A DNA stretch of 64,000 nt from NCBI GenBank assembly GCA_013416795.1, contig RQSC01000518.1, positions 135,010 through 199,009 on the forward strand, read 5' to 3'. Each line of letters begins with the position of its first letter. Position 1 is the first letter of the stretch. Shown in pieces: positions 45,119 to 54,620 of this stretch. The translations under genes were made by a program, and so were the position numbers. Source of the stretch: Prasinococcaceae sp. CCMP 1430. Taxonomy: Eukaryota; Prasinodermophyta; Palmophyllophyceae; Prasinococcales; Prasinococcaceae. The notes under the pieces were generated by a model that made no database searches, was not told where the DNA came from, and saw nothing but the letters and a program-made list of their open reading frames with translations.

Positions 45119-46981
45119 GTGCGGGCGCGCCACACGCGCGACGAGCGCGCGCGGGAGCCGGCGGCGACGCAGGGGGCGCGATGGCGGTCGCGTCGGACGG
45201 CGCCCCGTGCCGCGGAGGCGGCGGTGGCCGCGCCGGCGCCGTGCACGGGCACCATCTCCGAGCCGCTGCTGTGGGGCGAGGGCAACAAGCTGCAGACGCA
45301 GGTGGTGGAGATAGGCGAGAACACCACCGCGATTCGCTGCCTCGACTGGGACCGCGCGCGCTTCGACATCGAGTTCGGCCTGGACAACGGCACGACGTAC
45401 AACTCCTTCGTCATCAAGGGCGCGGACAAGATCGCGCTCGTGGACGCGTCGCACGAGAAGTTCGGCACGGACGACCTCTACATGCGCGCGCTTGAGTCGG
45501 TGGTCGACCCGGCGGACATCGACTACCTCATCTGCTCGCACACCGAGCCCGACCACAGCTTCCTCATTCCGGCAGTGCTCGAGCGCGCACCCAACGCCAC
45601 CGTGGTGGCCACCAAGGTGGCGCTCACCTTCCTGGACCAGCAGATCAACGGTGAGTACCCCAAGATGATGGCCAAGCCGGGTGGCAGCCTCGACCTCGGT
45701 GGGGGGCACATGCTCCAGTTCACGGCGGCGCCCAACCTGCACTGGCCCGACACCATGTTCACCTTCGACGAGAAGACCCAGATCCTGTACACGTGCGATG
45801 CCTTCGGCCAGCACCTGTGCACGGAGGAGACCTTCGACGCCAACCTGCAGGAGATCCTGCCGCACTATCGATTCTACTACGACTGCCTGATGCGCCCCAA
45901 CGCGCGCTCGGTGGTCACGGCACTGCGCAAGAGCAAGGACATGGACTACCTGACCGTGGCCGTGGGCCACGGCCAGCTGCTGCGCCACAACCTGGCCGAG
46001 CTCAAGAGCAAGTACGAGACGTGGTCGGCGGAGGCGCTTGAGAAGGCCGCAGCGAGCGTGTGCGTGCTCTACTGCGCGGACTACGGCTTCTCGGACCGGC
46101 TGAGCCAGGCCGTCGCCCGCGGCATCACCAAGACGGGCTGTGGCGTGGAGATGCACGACCTCATGAGCACCGAGACGCAGGAGCTCACGGAGGCGATCGC
46201 GGGCAGCGCGGGCGTGGTCGTCATGGCGCCGCCGCACGACACCGCGGGCGCTGAGGCGCTCGGCACCGTGCTCGCCTCTGTCAACTCCAAGCAGAAGTTC
46301 CTCGTGGTAGAGAGTTACGGCGGCGATGACGAGCCCGTTGACATGATCTCCTCGTCCCTGGCTCAGGCGGGGCTCAGCGTGTCGCTCGACCCCGTCAAGG
46401 TGCGCGACGAGCCAACGCAGGCGACCTACCAGGAGTGCGAGGAGACCGGCACCGACCTGGGCCAGCTGCTCACCAGCAAGTCGTCCTTGCTGGCGCGCAA
46501 GACAGCGATGAGCAATGACGTCGCAAAGGCCCTCGGCAAGGTGAGCGGCGGGCTGTACGTGGTGACCGCTGCTCAGGGCGACTCGCGCAGCGCCATGATC
46601 GCGAGCTGGGTCGCCCAGGCGTCGTTCGAGCCGCTTGGGCTCACCATCGCCGTCGCCAAGGACCGTGCCATCGAGTCCCTCATGCAGGAGGGCGACGCTT
46701 TCGTCCTCAACATGCTGCCGGAGGGCGACTACGGCGGGACTATGAAGCACTTCCTCAAGCGCTTCCCCCCCGGCGCCGACCGATTCGAGGGCGTGGGCTT
46801 CAGGGACGCCGAGTGCGGCTCCCCGGTGCTCGACGCCGCCAGCGCGCACGTCGAGCTGCGCGTGTCCGACCGCATGGAGACCAGCGACCACTGGATCGTG
46901 TACGCGGAGGCGACTGGTGGCGCCGTCTCCACGACCAAGCCGACCGCCACGCACCGGCGCGCGGTCGCCAGCTACTACTGA
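45119..46981 (+). CDS. FLVB: Flavodiiron protein B, plastid (FLVB; Flv3-like); 5' end unresolved
   Basis: Partner of FLVA in O2 photoreduction. The frame is open from 45119, but it offers only a GTG there and no upstream ATG. A transit-peptide exon or a 1-bp error is therefore likely; ATG 45181 is out of frame. Conserved sequence starts near 45240 (PCTGTISEPLLWGEGN). The lactamase-like domain has the canonical diiron site ICSHTEPDHS, plus TCDAFGQH and VGHGQLLRHN. The flavodoxin domain begins VCVLYCADYGFSDRL, and the flavin reductase domain begins about AKALGKVSGGLYVVTAAQ. The last residues are ASYY, matching the FLVA ending TSY. Keeping the ligands that FLVA has lost fits Flv3/FLVB. Confidence 0.9.
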   Translation: MRARHTRDERAREPAATQGARWRSRRTAPRAAEAAVAAPAPCTGTISEPLLWGEGNKLQTQVVEIGENTTAIRCLDWDRARFDIEFGLDNGTTYNSFVIKGADKIALVDASHEKFGTDDLYMRALESVVDPADIDYLICSHTEPDHSFLIPAVLERAPNATVVATKVALTFLDQQINGEYPKMMAKPGGSLDLGGGHMLQFTAAPNLHWPDTMFTFDEKTQILYTCDAFGQHLCTEETFDANLQEILPHYRFYYDCLMRPNARSVVTALRKSKDMDYLTVAVGHGQLLRHNLAELKSKYETWSAEALEKAAASVCVLYCADYGFSDRLSQAVARGITKTGCGVEMHDLMSTETQELTEAIAGSAGVVVMAPPHDTAGAEALGTVLASVNSKQKFLVVESYGGDDEPVDMISSSLAQAGLSVSLDPVKVRDEPTQATYQECEETGTDLGQLLTSKSSLLARKTAMSNDVAKALGKVSGGLYVVTAAQGDSRSAMIASWVAQASFEPLGLTIAVAKDRAIESLMQEGDAFVLNMLPEGDYGGTMKHFLKRFPPGADRFEGVGFRDAECGSPVLDAASAHVELRVSDRMETSDHWIVYAEATGGAVSTTKPTATHRRAVASYY

Positions 46982-47350
46982 GCTGTTTCCGAAGTTGCTT
47001 CGAGTGCTTTCACCCCGGGGCCGCGGCCGCGTTCGACCCCTCTCCCCGCGGGAGCATGCTCCACACGTTTGTAATTGTGATATTATATGAGCTCGCGTGG
47101 CATCAGTCGCGAGCGTGCAGGCGCGAATGGGACTGAGGCTCACGGAGCTGTCCCACGACGGCTCGATTGCGCGATTGAGCGCTCCGCAGGTGACAGCATC
47201 AGCTTACTCTGCTTGCCAGCTTGCTATGGTACACGGGTACATCGTGGGCGCGCGGCGCAACTTGCGCGCGCGTCGCACGCGCGCCGAGGCCAGCGCGTCC
47301 GTAGAATGGAGCGGCCACAGCCCGGCGACCTCTTCGCGTACGCAGGAGGC
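46982..47350. other. Convergent intergenic region, FLVB / RPC10
   Basis: Contains TGTAA at 47070-47074, about 90 nt after the FLVB stop, in a short AT-rich patch (ATTGTGATATTATATGAG). No ORF supported. Confidence 0.5.
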
Positions 47351-47924
47351 TCACCCCTCGCGCCATCTCGCGCCACACTTGACGCACTTGTAGAAGGTGC
47401 TCATTGGCTCGTCCGCAGAGCGGATTTGAATCTGCGTTGCGCGTGCGCGCGGGCGCGAGCGCACGCGGCGAGCGCGGCACGCGCGAGGGAAGCATGGTTG
47501 GCCGCCATGAGCGCGTCAGCGCTAGGCGAGTCACGCGTGGCAGGCCCCTCCCCATGGGAGACCCCGCATGGGAGACCCCGCGCCGCGTCGCCCTCACAGC
47601 ACGCACCTGCATGTAGTACGCCTCTGTGTGCCCGCAGGTGGGGCACTTGGTGAGCGTCTTGTCGACGTTTTCCCACGCGTCCTCCCCTCCGAGCACGTCG
47701 TCCACCTCCTTGCGTCGCAGGGCGACGTCCTGCGTGAGCGTGCCGCGCAGCGTGTAGCGGTACGTGCACGACGGCGACGTGCACGCGAACTGGAGGTACT
47801 GGCCGCTGCCGCCGGCAGTGGCCGCCGCGGCGCCGGCGGCGCCCCCACCTGCGAAGCCCGACTTGGGCGCGACGACGAGCAGATAGCCGTCGTACGGGCA
47901 GAACTGCAGCGGCGCGAGCGTCAT
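47351..47924 (-). CDS. POLR3K: RNA polymerase III subunit RPC10/RPC11 (TFIIS-like)
   Basis: The small Pol III subunit for RNA cleavage, termination and reinitiation. Exon 1 is 47607..47924 and exon 2 is 47351..47431, joined in phase 0 (GTGCGT donor), giving 132 aa. EVDDVLGGEDAWENVDKT is nearly invariant in this family. The C-terminal zinc ribbon is CPTCGH ... YKCVKCGARW, with the acidic hairpin RSADEPMSTFY holding the catalytic Asp-Glu pair. The N-terminal ribbon is odd: the first CxxC reads CPYD, the second pair is C-x4-C (ACTSPSC), and a Gly/Ala-rich insert of about 20 residues sits between them. The intron contains a doubled 16-bp CATGGGAGACCCCG-type repeat. The stop converges on FLVB. Confidence 0.93.
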
Positions 47925-48813
47925 TGCGCCGCGCCGCGCCGCGCCGCGCCGTGACCGCGCAGGGGCGACGCGCTGTGTGGCGCGCAGCCGCCGCGTGCCG
48001 CCGCCCCGCCTCGCCTCGCGCACGGAAAACGCAAAAAAAAAAAAAAAAGGGTCCCGCTCCCGGCGCACATCACTTTGCATGGCTCCCATACCATATCTAG
48101 GGTCTGTATTTCCTTTGCGCGTCTGACATCTAACATCTAACTTTCGGAAGGCGGCTCGGACTGAGTGTTCGGGTTTGACAACAAACCTAAATTCACCCCA
48201 AACCCCAAATGCCCCGTGCGAGTCCCGTTCCCGGCTGGTGGGCCCTCGCGGAGCCCGTCCGTCCGTCCCGCCCGTCTCGCTCGCGCGGCCGAGGGGCGCG
48301 GGCGATTTTGCAGTCGTGTTCTGGGTTCGCGCCGGGGCGCGCGCGCGGCGCGGCGCGTTGGCCCCCGTCCGTCCGTCCCATTCGCGCCCTGCCGGGCGGC
48401 CGCGGGCCGGCGGCGTTGGGGCGCCCATCAAAACGCACCCGGTCCCGAATCGCGTGCTCTTGGCCACTCGCTGGCTGGTGGCCGCTCGCTGCGCGCGCGC
48501 GCGTTTCGCGCGCGGATAAGAATTGGTCGCGAGGATTTTCGCGCGCCGGCGGCGCTGTTTGGCGCGCTGGGGGAGAGGTCGGATCGCACAGGGGGAGCGC
48601 GCGCGCGAAATCGCGGGGGGAGAATTTCGCGCGCGCGCTCAGCGGGAACGCGACCGAAGCGCGGGTGCGGGTGCGCGGCGGCGGCGGCGGCGGCGGCCAG
48701 GGCCGCGTGAGCGGCGGAGGAGGGAGGAGAGGAGGGAAGGAGTCCGAGGGAGCAGGCAGCAGCCACAAAGCACACCAATCGCCGCCGTACCCCACCTCCC
48801 CCCGCCGCTCGCC
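47925..48813. other. Divergent intergenic region, RPC10 / small thylakoid protein
   Basis: Includes a poly-A run of about 16 (48032-48047), AAACCTAAATTC (48183) near a telobox-like sequence, GTCCGTCC repeats (48258-48275 and 48366-48378) and several TTTCGCGC stretches (48500-48660). No ORF supported. Confidence 0.5.
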
Positions 48814-49527
48814 ATGGCCGCCGTGCTCGCCCGCGCCGCCGTGCACACCTCGAACCTCTTCCTGACGGCCTCGGCACAGAACCTGCTGGACGCTCCCGCC
48901 GCGCGCCGCTCCGCGCCCCGCGCTGCTGCGCCCAAGGCCGACACCAAGGCTGCCGGTGCGTTGCGCCGCGCCGTGCAGGGCTGTGCGCGCGGCCTGCCGT
49001 GCAGGGGGGGTGTGCGGGGGAAAGATGTGAAGAGGCGAAGGCGCGACAGTGAAGAGGCGATCGCGCACGCGCGAAGGGCGGTGTGGTGTGAGGCGAGAGA
49101 TGAGAGGCGCGCACAGGACGGCATGCGCTCGGGTGCGCTTGTCTGTCGCAGTGTGTGTGCGGCGGGGGAGGGAGGGCTCGCTTGAGAGCCATGTCCTCCT
49201 GCCCCGCGTGAGGGGGGTCACGCGACACGCCTGGCGCGCGTGCTGTGCGCCGCGCATGTCGCTCGAGCCGAGATCGCGCGCGATGGCCCATCGTGCTGAC
49301 TTGACTGGCCGTGGCGCGGTGGACGCGCCTTGACCCATCTCGCCTCCGCAGTGCTGTCGACCACCGCGGTGACCACCGCGGCGGCCGCCGCGCCCGCGTT
49401 CGCTGTGCAGGATGCCGTGTTCGAGACCGCGAACGCCGCGCAGTGGTACCCGCTCGAGCTCGCGGGCCTGCTGGGCGCCACCGTCGGCATCTACCTGTTC
49501 CTCAACAAGGTCGTGAAGCTGATCTAA
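48814..49527 (+). CDS. Small single-helix thylakoid-type protein with bipartite presequence
   Basis: Exons are 48814..48955 and 49352..49527 (GTGCGT donor, CCGCAG acceptor, phase 1), giving 105 aa. The first 48 residues are Ala/Arg/Ser-rich like a stromal transit peptide. A hydrophobic stretch ending APAFA, then VQDAVFETANAAQWYP, looks like a thylakoid-transfer signal and a processing site. The mature part is then only about 40 residues, with one transmembrane helix (LELAGLLGATVGIYLFL) and a basic end (NKVVKLI). This resembles nucleus-encoded low-mass photosystem or cytochrome subunits (PsbX/PsbW/PetM class), but the sequence does not identify which. The 396-bp intron holds no other feature. 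Confidence 0.7.
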
Positions 49528-49675
49528 ACGCTTTCTGCTCGCGCGCGCTGGCGCGCAAGTGTCACATTTAACAGGTAGGACCAGAACCGCACAGTTTGAC
49601 CACGCGCGAGCGAGGCACCAGAGGGTGGCTGCGGTGTTGGGGGGTGGGCACAGGATAGCATACAACGGGCTATTA

Positions 49676-49680
49676 TTACA
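49676..49680 (-). terminator. TGTAA polyadenylation-like signal, CDC6
   Basis: TTACA on the + strand reads TGTAA for CDC6, about 57 nt after its stop codon. The placement fits green-algal polyadenylation signals. Confidence 0.4.
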
Positions 49681-49736
49681 TGGGGCACCGCTCGCGCCAC
49701 GCACGTCCGTCGACTGGGCGGCCGCCGCCGCTCACG

Positions 49737-51269
49737 CTAGCATGCCCTGCCGACGCCCTTGGCGACCCCCTGGAGCATGCGCGAGTTCGACAGCGCAGAC
49801 TCGATGTCCTCGGCGGGCACACGCAGCGCCACCTTCTGCTTGCGATACGCGCGAGAGTTTCCCGCAATGGCCACCAGCCCTTGGTCGCTGAGCACGCTGA
49901 TGACGGTCGACATTTCGGGCTCCGCCAGTGGCGCCAGGCGGGCGGCCGCGCACAGCTGCACGTACGTGTCCCGCAGCTCGCTCACGAGGCACTGCGGCCC
50001 AGCCGCGTTGCGCTCCACGCGCCGCACGACCGCGGCGAGCAACAGCTGCTGCTGCGGCGGCAGCTTCTTGACGAGCGACGACGACTGGTCGCGCAGCACC
50101 GCCGACAGAGCAGCGGCCATGTGACTCACGGTCACCGTGAGGCGCTTCTTGGGCGCCCCTGATCCGGAGGCCGCCGCCAACTGGGTCGCCTGCTGCGCCT
50201 GCGCTCGCTCGAGCGCCGCCGTGCACACCTGCAGCGCGCGGCGCATGTCACCGGTCGCGGCGGCCACGCGCCGCGCGCAGAGCTGGAGCGCTTGCGGCAC
50301 GAATCGTGGCGCGTCGGGGTCCTCCTCCGTGCCCTCCGCCACTTCCTCGCCGAGCCTCGCGCCGAGCAGCGTGGTCAGTTCGGCCGCGGTGTATGCTGGC
50401 ATCACAACCTCCGCCGGCTCGATGCCCGCGGCGCGTAGCTCGTCCCGCGCGTGAATGGCAAAATCGAGCGCGTTCGCGACGCCGACGATGAGCCCGTGGG
50501 CGCCCGGCGCGGTCACCATCGCGAACAGCGCGCACAGCGACGCCAGGCCCTCGGCGCCGCGCAGCATGGCGTCCAGCTCGTCCAGCACGATGACCGGCAT
50601 GCGCTGCGGGTGCTTGCCGCCGCGCCCGCCGCCGGCTCCCTTGCCCGCGACCGGCTTGAGCGGCTTCTCCTGGCCCGGTGGCCGATTGTTGAAGCGCTTG
50701 CGCACGCGCGCAGCGGCCACGTGGGGCTCGATCGGGCCCGCGCCCTGCTCGGGCTCCAGGCCCGCCAGCGCCTGCTCCCACACCGCCTCGGGCGCGCGCA
50801 GGGCCATGCAGTTCACCCACGCGACTGCGGGTGCGGGCATGCGCTCGCTCCGCGCCCACGCCTCCGCCGCCGAGAGCGCGGCGGCCGTCGTCAGGCTCTT
50901 GCCCACCCCCGGCACGCCGCTCGTGAAGATCACGCCTGCTCGCCGCGTCCTGGACACGCGCTGCATTTCCTTGAGCATCGCCGCGTGCTCCGCCTCACGG
51001 CACGCTACCCCACAGCCTGCGGCACCCGAGGCGCCCGCACGACCCCTGGGTCGCTCCGTCGCGAGGGCGGCGCCCGCAGCGAGGTCGAGCGCCTCAGACA
51101 CGGCGCGCTGCCGCGCGGCCGTCTTCCTCCCCCTCCCTGCGCCCGCATCCGCGCCGCTGTCCTCCCTGCCGCGCTTGAGCGCGCCGGCGCCCGCGCCCGC
51201 GCCTGCATTCGCGCCCGCTCGCGTCGCGGGCGTGGCCGGTGGTGCACCGGCTGCAGTCGTTAGCGCCAT
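49737..51269 (-). CDS. CDC6: CDC6/ORC1-type DNA replication initiation ATPase
   Basis: Loads MCM helicase at replication origins with ORC and CDT1. A single exon of 510 aa from ATG 51269. The N-terminal 75 residues are Ala/Gly/Arg-rich and disordered. The AAA+ core has Walker A GVPGVGKSLT (about 115-124), Walker B VIVLDELDAML (about 224-231), a sensor-1 asparagine in IVGVANALDFA, and sensor 2/arginine-type ATGDMRRALQVC. The C-terminal winged helix covers about 400-490 (LPPQQQLLLAAVVRR, VISVLSDQGLVAI). There is no BAH or PHD domain, so CDC6 is preferred to ORC1. Between the Walker motifs lies a Gly/Lys-rich insert of about 25 residues. Faces the small thylakoid gene (209 bp between stops). Confidence 0.85.
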   Translation of the reverse strand: MALTTAAGAPPATPATRAGANAGAGAGAGALKRGREDSGADAGAGRGRKTAARQRAVSEALDLAAGAALATERPRGRAGASGAAGCGVACREAEHAAMLKEMQRVSRTRRAGVIFTSGVPGVGKSLTTAAALSAAEAWARSERMPAPAVAWVNCMALRAPEAVWEQALAGLEPEQGAGPIEPHVAAARVRKRFNNRPPGQEKPLKPVAGKGAGGGRGGKHPQRMPVIVLDELDAMLRGAEGLASLCALFAMVTAPGAHGLIVGVANALDFAIHARDELRAAGIEPAEVVMPAYTAAELTTLLGARLGEEVAEGTEEDPDAPRFVPQALQLCARRVAAATGDMRRALQVCTAALERAQAQQATQLAAASGSGAPKKRLTVTVSHMAAALSAVLRDQSSSLVKKLPPQQQLLLAAVVRRVERNAAGPQCLVSELRDTYVQLCAAARLAPLAEPEMSTVISVLSDQGLVAIAGNSRAYRKQKVALRVPAEDIESALSNSRMLQGVAKGVGRAC

Positions 51270-52484
51270 GCTCCCCCCTCTTCCCCTCCCCCCCTGCCCC
51301 GGCTGCCTGTCACCGGCCGACTTTTGCCGCCTCGCCGTGGCAGCGCGCTTCGGCACCGGCCTGCGCCCTGCACCTGCCCGTTCCCGGCCTCCGCCGCGGA
51401 GGACAAATGTGACGCGGCGCGCCCCTCGCAGCTTCCCCACCCCTCTCCCACCCCGTCCCTCTTCTTCCCCCACCCACCCCACCCCCCCCCACTCCAGCCT
51501 GCCTGCCCTGCCTTCGCCCACGCCCGCGCGCCCGCGCGCCCGCGGCGGGCGCGGCGCAATTCCAATGGTTTTCGGGTTTTAGGCGCCCGTGCTCGCGGCG
51601 GAACGGTGCGCGCCCCGGCGGCTGGCAGCCCCTGGCTGGCACCCCACAGCCGGCCCTCGCTGCCCGTCCGACCCCTATGTGCCGGCTAGGGTTCGCTTTC
51701 AATTACGGTATCTCACTCATCAGACCAGGTAAAAGGACGATCCAGGGTCATCACATGTTCGGCGGCCAGGCCAGCGGCGGCCGGCGGCGGCTGTGGGATC
51801 ACAGTGCGCGCGCCGCCCGCCCCCCCCCCCCCCCCCCTTTCGCTCTCCTCCCGGGCGTGGCATCGGCGCCGCGGCGGGAGGGGTGGGCTGGGATGGGGGG
51901 AGGGAGGGGCTTTGAGGCCAGGGGCGCAGGCGCGTGAGGGCACGAGGCACTGATGGCCGCGGGACGGTGCGTGCGCTCGCGGGTGCGCAGGGCGCGCAGG
52001 TGCTCGTTCTCGCTTAGGGCTGTGCGCACGGGCGCAGTGCAGTGGCGGCGGCGGCGGCGGCCGCGAGCGGCGGAAGCGTGTGGCAGCGGCGCGTCCCAAT
52101 GACGATCAAACAATATTAGATGACGAAGCTGAGCACGCCTTGCGTGGTGGCACCTACACGCGTTTTGCGTGGCCGCCCGCGTGCGTTGGTGAGACAACGA
52201 GGCATTTGTCCGAGGGGAGGCGCCCGAGCGGGCGCGCAAGTGTATGGCAAGCCGAGGCGCCGGGGCTGACTCGAGCGCTCTTCGCGCGGCGCACACAGCC
52301 CGGGCCCCAGGCCGCGTCTCAGGTGACGGAACGCACACAGCCGTCGGGTCGTCAAGGACTGCCAAGGTGAGCCGCGGCCCCCCACCAGGCCAGGAGGCTG
52401 GAAGCGCCGCTCGCCCCGTCGTTGTAAATCATGTACTTCCCCACCACACCCCAAATAGTTATTACAGTAGTTATGCGCCGCACG
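51270..52484. other. Intergenic region upstream of CDC6
   Basis: About 1.2 kb with C-rich tracts (51475-51500 and 51822-51838), TAGGGTT at about 51687 (telobox-like), and an AT-rich end near 52430-52470. The TGTAA-like signal for the next gene is at 52462-52466 on the minus strand. I see no supported gene. Confidence 0.5.
52462..52466 (-). terminator. TGTAA polyadenylation-like signal
   Basis: TTACA on the + strand lies about 19 nt beyond the stop of the 711-aa membrane protein gene. Confidence 0.35.
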
Positions 52485-54620
52485 TCAAGGGGCCGCGCCG
52501 CGGACGGTGTCGTCGCTGGCCTCGCCCATGCTCGCCTCAGTTGGGTCGACGTTGCGGGTGGCCTCTGGCTCGACCGTGGCGCCGATGGGCTCGATGTAGC
52601 TCCACTCTCCGGTGCCCTTATCGAGGAACATATTGCACGAGACGTCAAACGACAGCTTGCGGCGAGCGTGCACCAGGCGCCCATTCGCCGTGCGCGTCCA
52701 TCCGTCCTCACCCTGGGTGGGCACCGCGACGCCATCCTCAACCGCGCGCACGAGCGCGGCGAGCGGCGCGGTGCCTTCGCGGCACGTCAACAGCACGCTG
52801 CCTGCGCCGGCAGCCGGCGCCAGCGTCAGACGCACGGACGCCTCGCTTCCTGGCATCGTCTCAATGCGCGCGATGTCCGCGAGCTTCAACTCGATCGCAG
52901 GCTTGCCAAAAAAACCATACAGGGCCAGCGCCGAACGCGTCAGGTACATGCGCCCGCGTGCGCGCGCGTGCGCGGCGGGCAGGTCCTCCAGCCCGAGTGC
53001 ACCGCTAGCGTCAAACGTTGCCTCGGCGTCGGCGAGCAGCGCGCGTGCCCCTCCGAGCGAGGGGAACGAACGCCCGAACGCCGCGCCCGTTGCAACCGCC
53101 CTCCACTCGGACACCACCCGCCAGCAGGCGAGGATCACCAGGGCGGCGAGCGCTGCCTGCTCAAGCGGCGCTTTGTACGCCCATGGAAGCACGCACTTCA
53201 CGCCCACCATGAGTGCCGCGAACGCCAGCAGGCGCGCGACGACGTCCGCACGGCGAAGGGCGCTACTCATGGCGGCGAAGACCTGCGGCAGGCTCGCCGC
53301 GGCCTTATCCGATCGCGCCGATGCGGGCCGCGGCGCGCCGAGCGCATCGTCCTCCTTCGCTCGCGTTTTGCCCCGCCGCCGCTGTCGCGCCGCCGGCCGC
53401 GCCGCTACGCGGCTCTGCATGCCCCTGGCGGCGAACACGAGCGCGGCGACACCCACGCCGACGGTCGCCGCTGTGGCGACCAGCACTCGCAGAGTCGCGG
53501 GAAGCTTTGAGGGCAGCGCGGGCGTGGTGAGGGTCGCCGGGCGGGACCCACCCTCTGCAGCGGCCTCGAGCGCGCGATCGAAGTCATGGCCGCCCTCCCC
53601 GCGATGCGTGCGCGTGGCGAGGCGGTAGCGCGCGTGCACGGCCGCCAGGCTGTCGGGACGCGGTCCGGTGCTCTCGAGCTTCCGCTTTGGCTCGGCGCCC
53701 AAGTACAGAGAGTCAGCCCCCGCGCCGCCCGTCAGCGGCCGGGCACCCGGCGGCGGGGCCTCCGCAGCCCCCGTGACCCCAGCTCCGTCGAGGGCGTCGA
53801 GCGCCGCCGCCTCAGCCCTCGCCTCCGCCTCGAGCGCCTCGATGTCCACACCCATGCGCGCCGCCTCGCGGCGAAAGCGGTCGACTGCCGCGCTTTGTCC
53901 CTCTTCGACTCGTCGTATGGACTCGCGCAGCTGGGGCGACAGCTCGTTGAGCGCGGCATCCACCTCGCCGCCGCTGCCCATGATGTCCGCGCCCGCGCCG
54001 CGTCGCGCGCCGCCGCTGCGCTGCAGCGCCTCCTGACTCTGACGCAGCAACTCGCGCGCGGCGGCCTTCTCCTCCTCCGTCCAGCGCGTGACCACGCCGA
54101 GCTCGTTGTCCGCATCGTCGCCACCAAACACGTAGCCCGCCGGGCGCCCATTGACATCGCTGTCAAAGTTGGCGTCGATGGGGTAGTCTGCAGGGAAGTC
54201 CTCCGTGCGCGGCACGTACGGCGCTGCGGCCGAGTCTGCGTCCGCGCCACCGCCGCCGCCACCGCCGCCGCCGCTCCCTCTGCCGCCACCGCCGACGCTG
54301 TCCCCAGGCGCACCAACGCCGCCGCTGGCACGCGAGCGCGTCAGCATGTCGTCTAGCTCCTTGAGCTGGCTCTCCAGTCCCGGCGCAGACTCCAGCGGGG
54401 ACGCAGTGCGCAGCGGCGGCCTGCCTGCGCCGCCCACACCCGGCGGCCCGGCCTCGCAGCGGGCCGCAGCGCGTCGCAGCACCGAGGGGGAGCGGCGCGG
54501 GCCGCCGCGCCACAGAGCGCGGCGCGGGCGCGCGGGCGGGAGGGTGCGCACCCCTCCACCGCCCCCACCCAACCGAACAAACGCCCAGACACCCGGACAC
54601 CTGCCGACCCACTTCACCAT
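52485..54620 (-). CDS. Plastid-type membrane protein with GRAM/PH-like segment, unidentified
   Basis: A single exon of 711 aa from ATG 54620 (an alternative ATG is 54650). The first 60 residues are Arg/Pro/Ala/Gly-rich, like a transit peptide. Acidic and Gly-rich segments follow, including YPIDANFDSDVNGRPAGYVF and a possible coiled coil (about 185-265). Hydrophobic helices are seen at about residues 375-400 (TLRVLVATAATVGVGVAALV), 465-485 and 490-510. After them comes RMYLTRSALALYGFFGKPAIE, then LADIARIETMPGSE, a strand pattern like a GRAM/PH-like lipid-binding module. The tail is acidic. No known family is recognised. Its start codon overlaps that of the divergent + strand gene. Confidence 0.65.
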   Translation of the reverse strand: MVKWVGRCPGVWAFVRLGGGGGGVRTLPPARPRRALWRGGPRRSPSVLRRAAARCEAGPPGVGGAGRPPLRTASPLESAPGLESQLKELDDMLTRSRASGGVGAPGDSVGGGGRGSGGGGGGGGGADADSAAAPYVPRTEDFPADYPIDANFDSDVNGRPAGYVFGGDDADNELGVVTRWTEEEKAAARELLRQSQEALQRSGGARRGAGADIMGSGGEVDAALNELSPQLRESIRRVEEGQSAAVDRFRREAARMGVDIEALEAEARAEAAALDALDGAGVTGAAEAPPPGARPLTGGAGADSLYLGAEPKRKLESTGPRPDSLAAVHARYRLATRTHRGEGGHDFDRALEAAAEGGSRPATLTTPALPSKLPATLRVLVATAATVGVGVAALVFAARGMQSRVAARPAARQRRRGKTRAKEDDALGAPRPASARSDKAAASLPQVFAAMSSALRRADVVARLLAFAALMVGVKCVLPWAYKAPLEQAALAALVILACWRVVSEWRAVATGAAFGRSFPSLGGARALLADAEATFDASGALGLEDLPAAHARARGRMYLTRSALALYGFFGKPAIELKLADIARIETMPGSEASVRLTLAPAAGAGSVLLTCREGTAPLAALVRAVEDGVAVPTQGEDGWTRTANGRLVHARRKLSFDVSCNMFLDKGTGEWSYIEPIGATVEPEATRNVDPTEASMGEASDDTVRGAAP

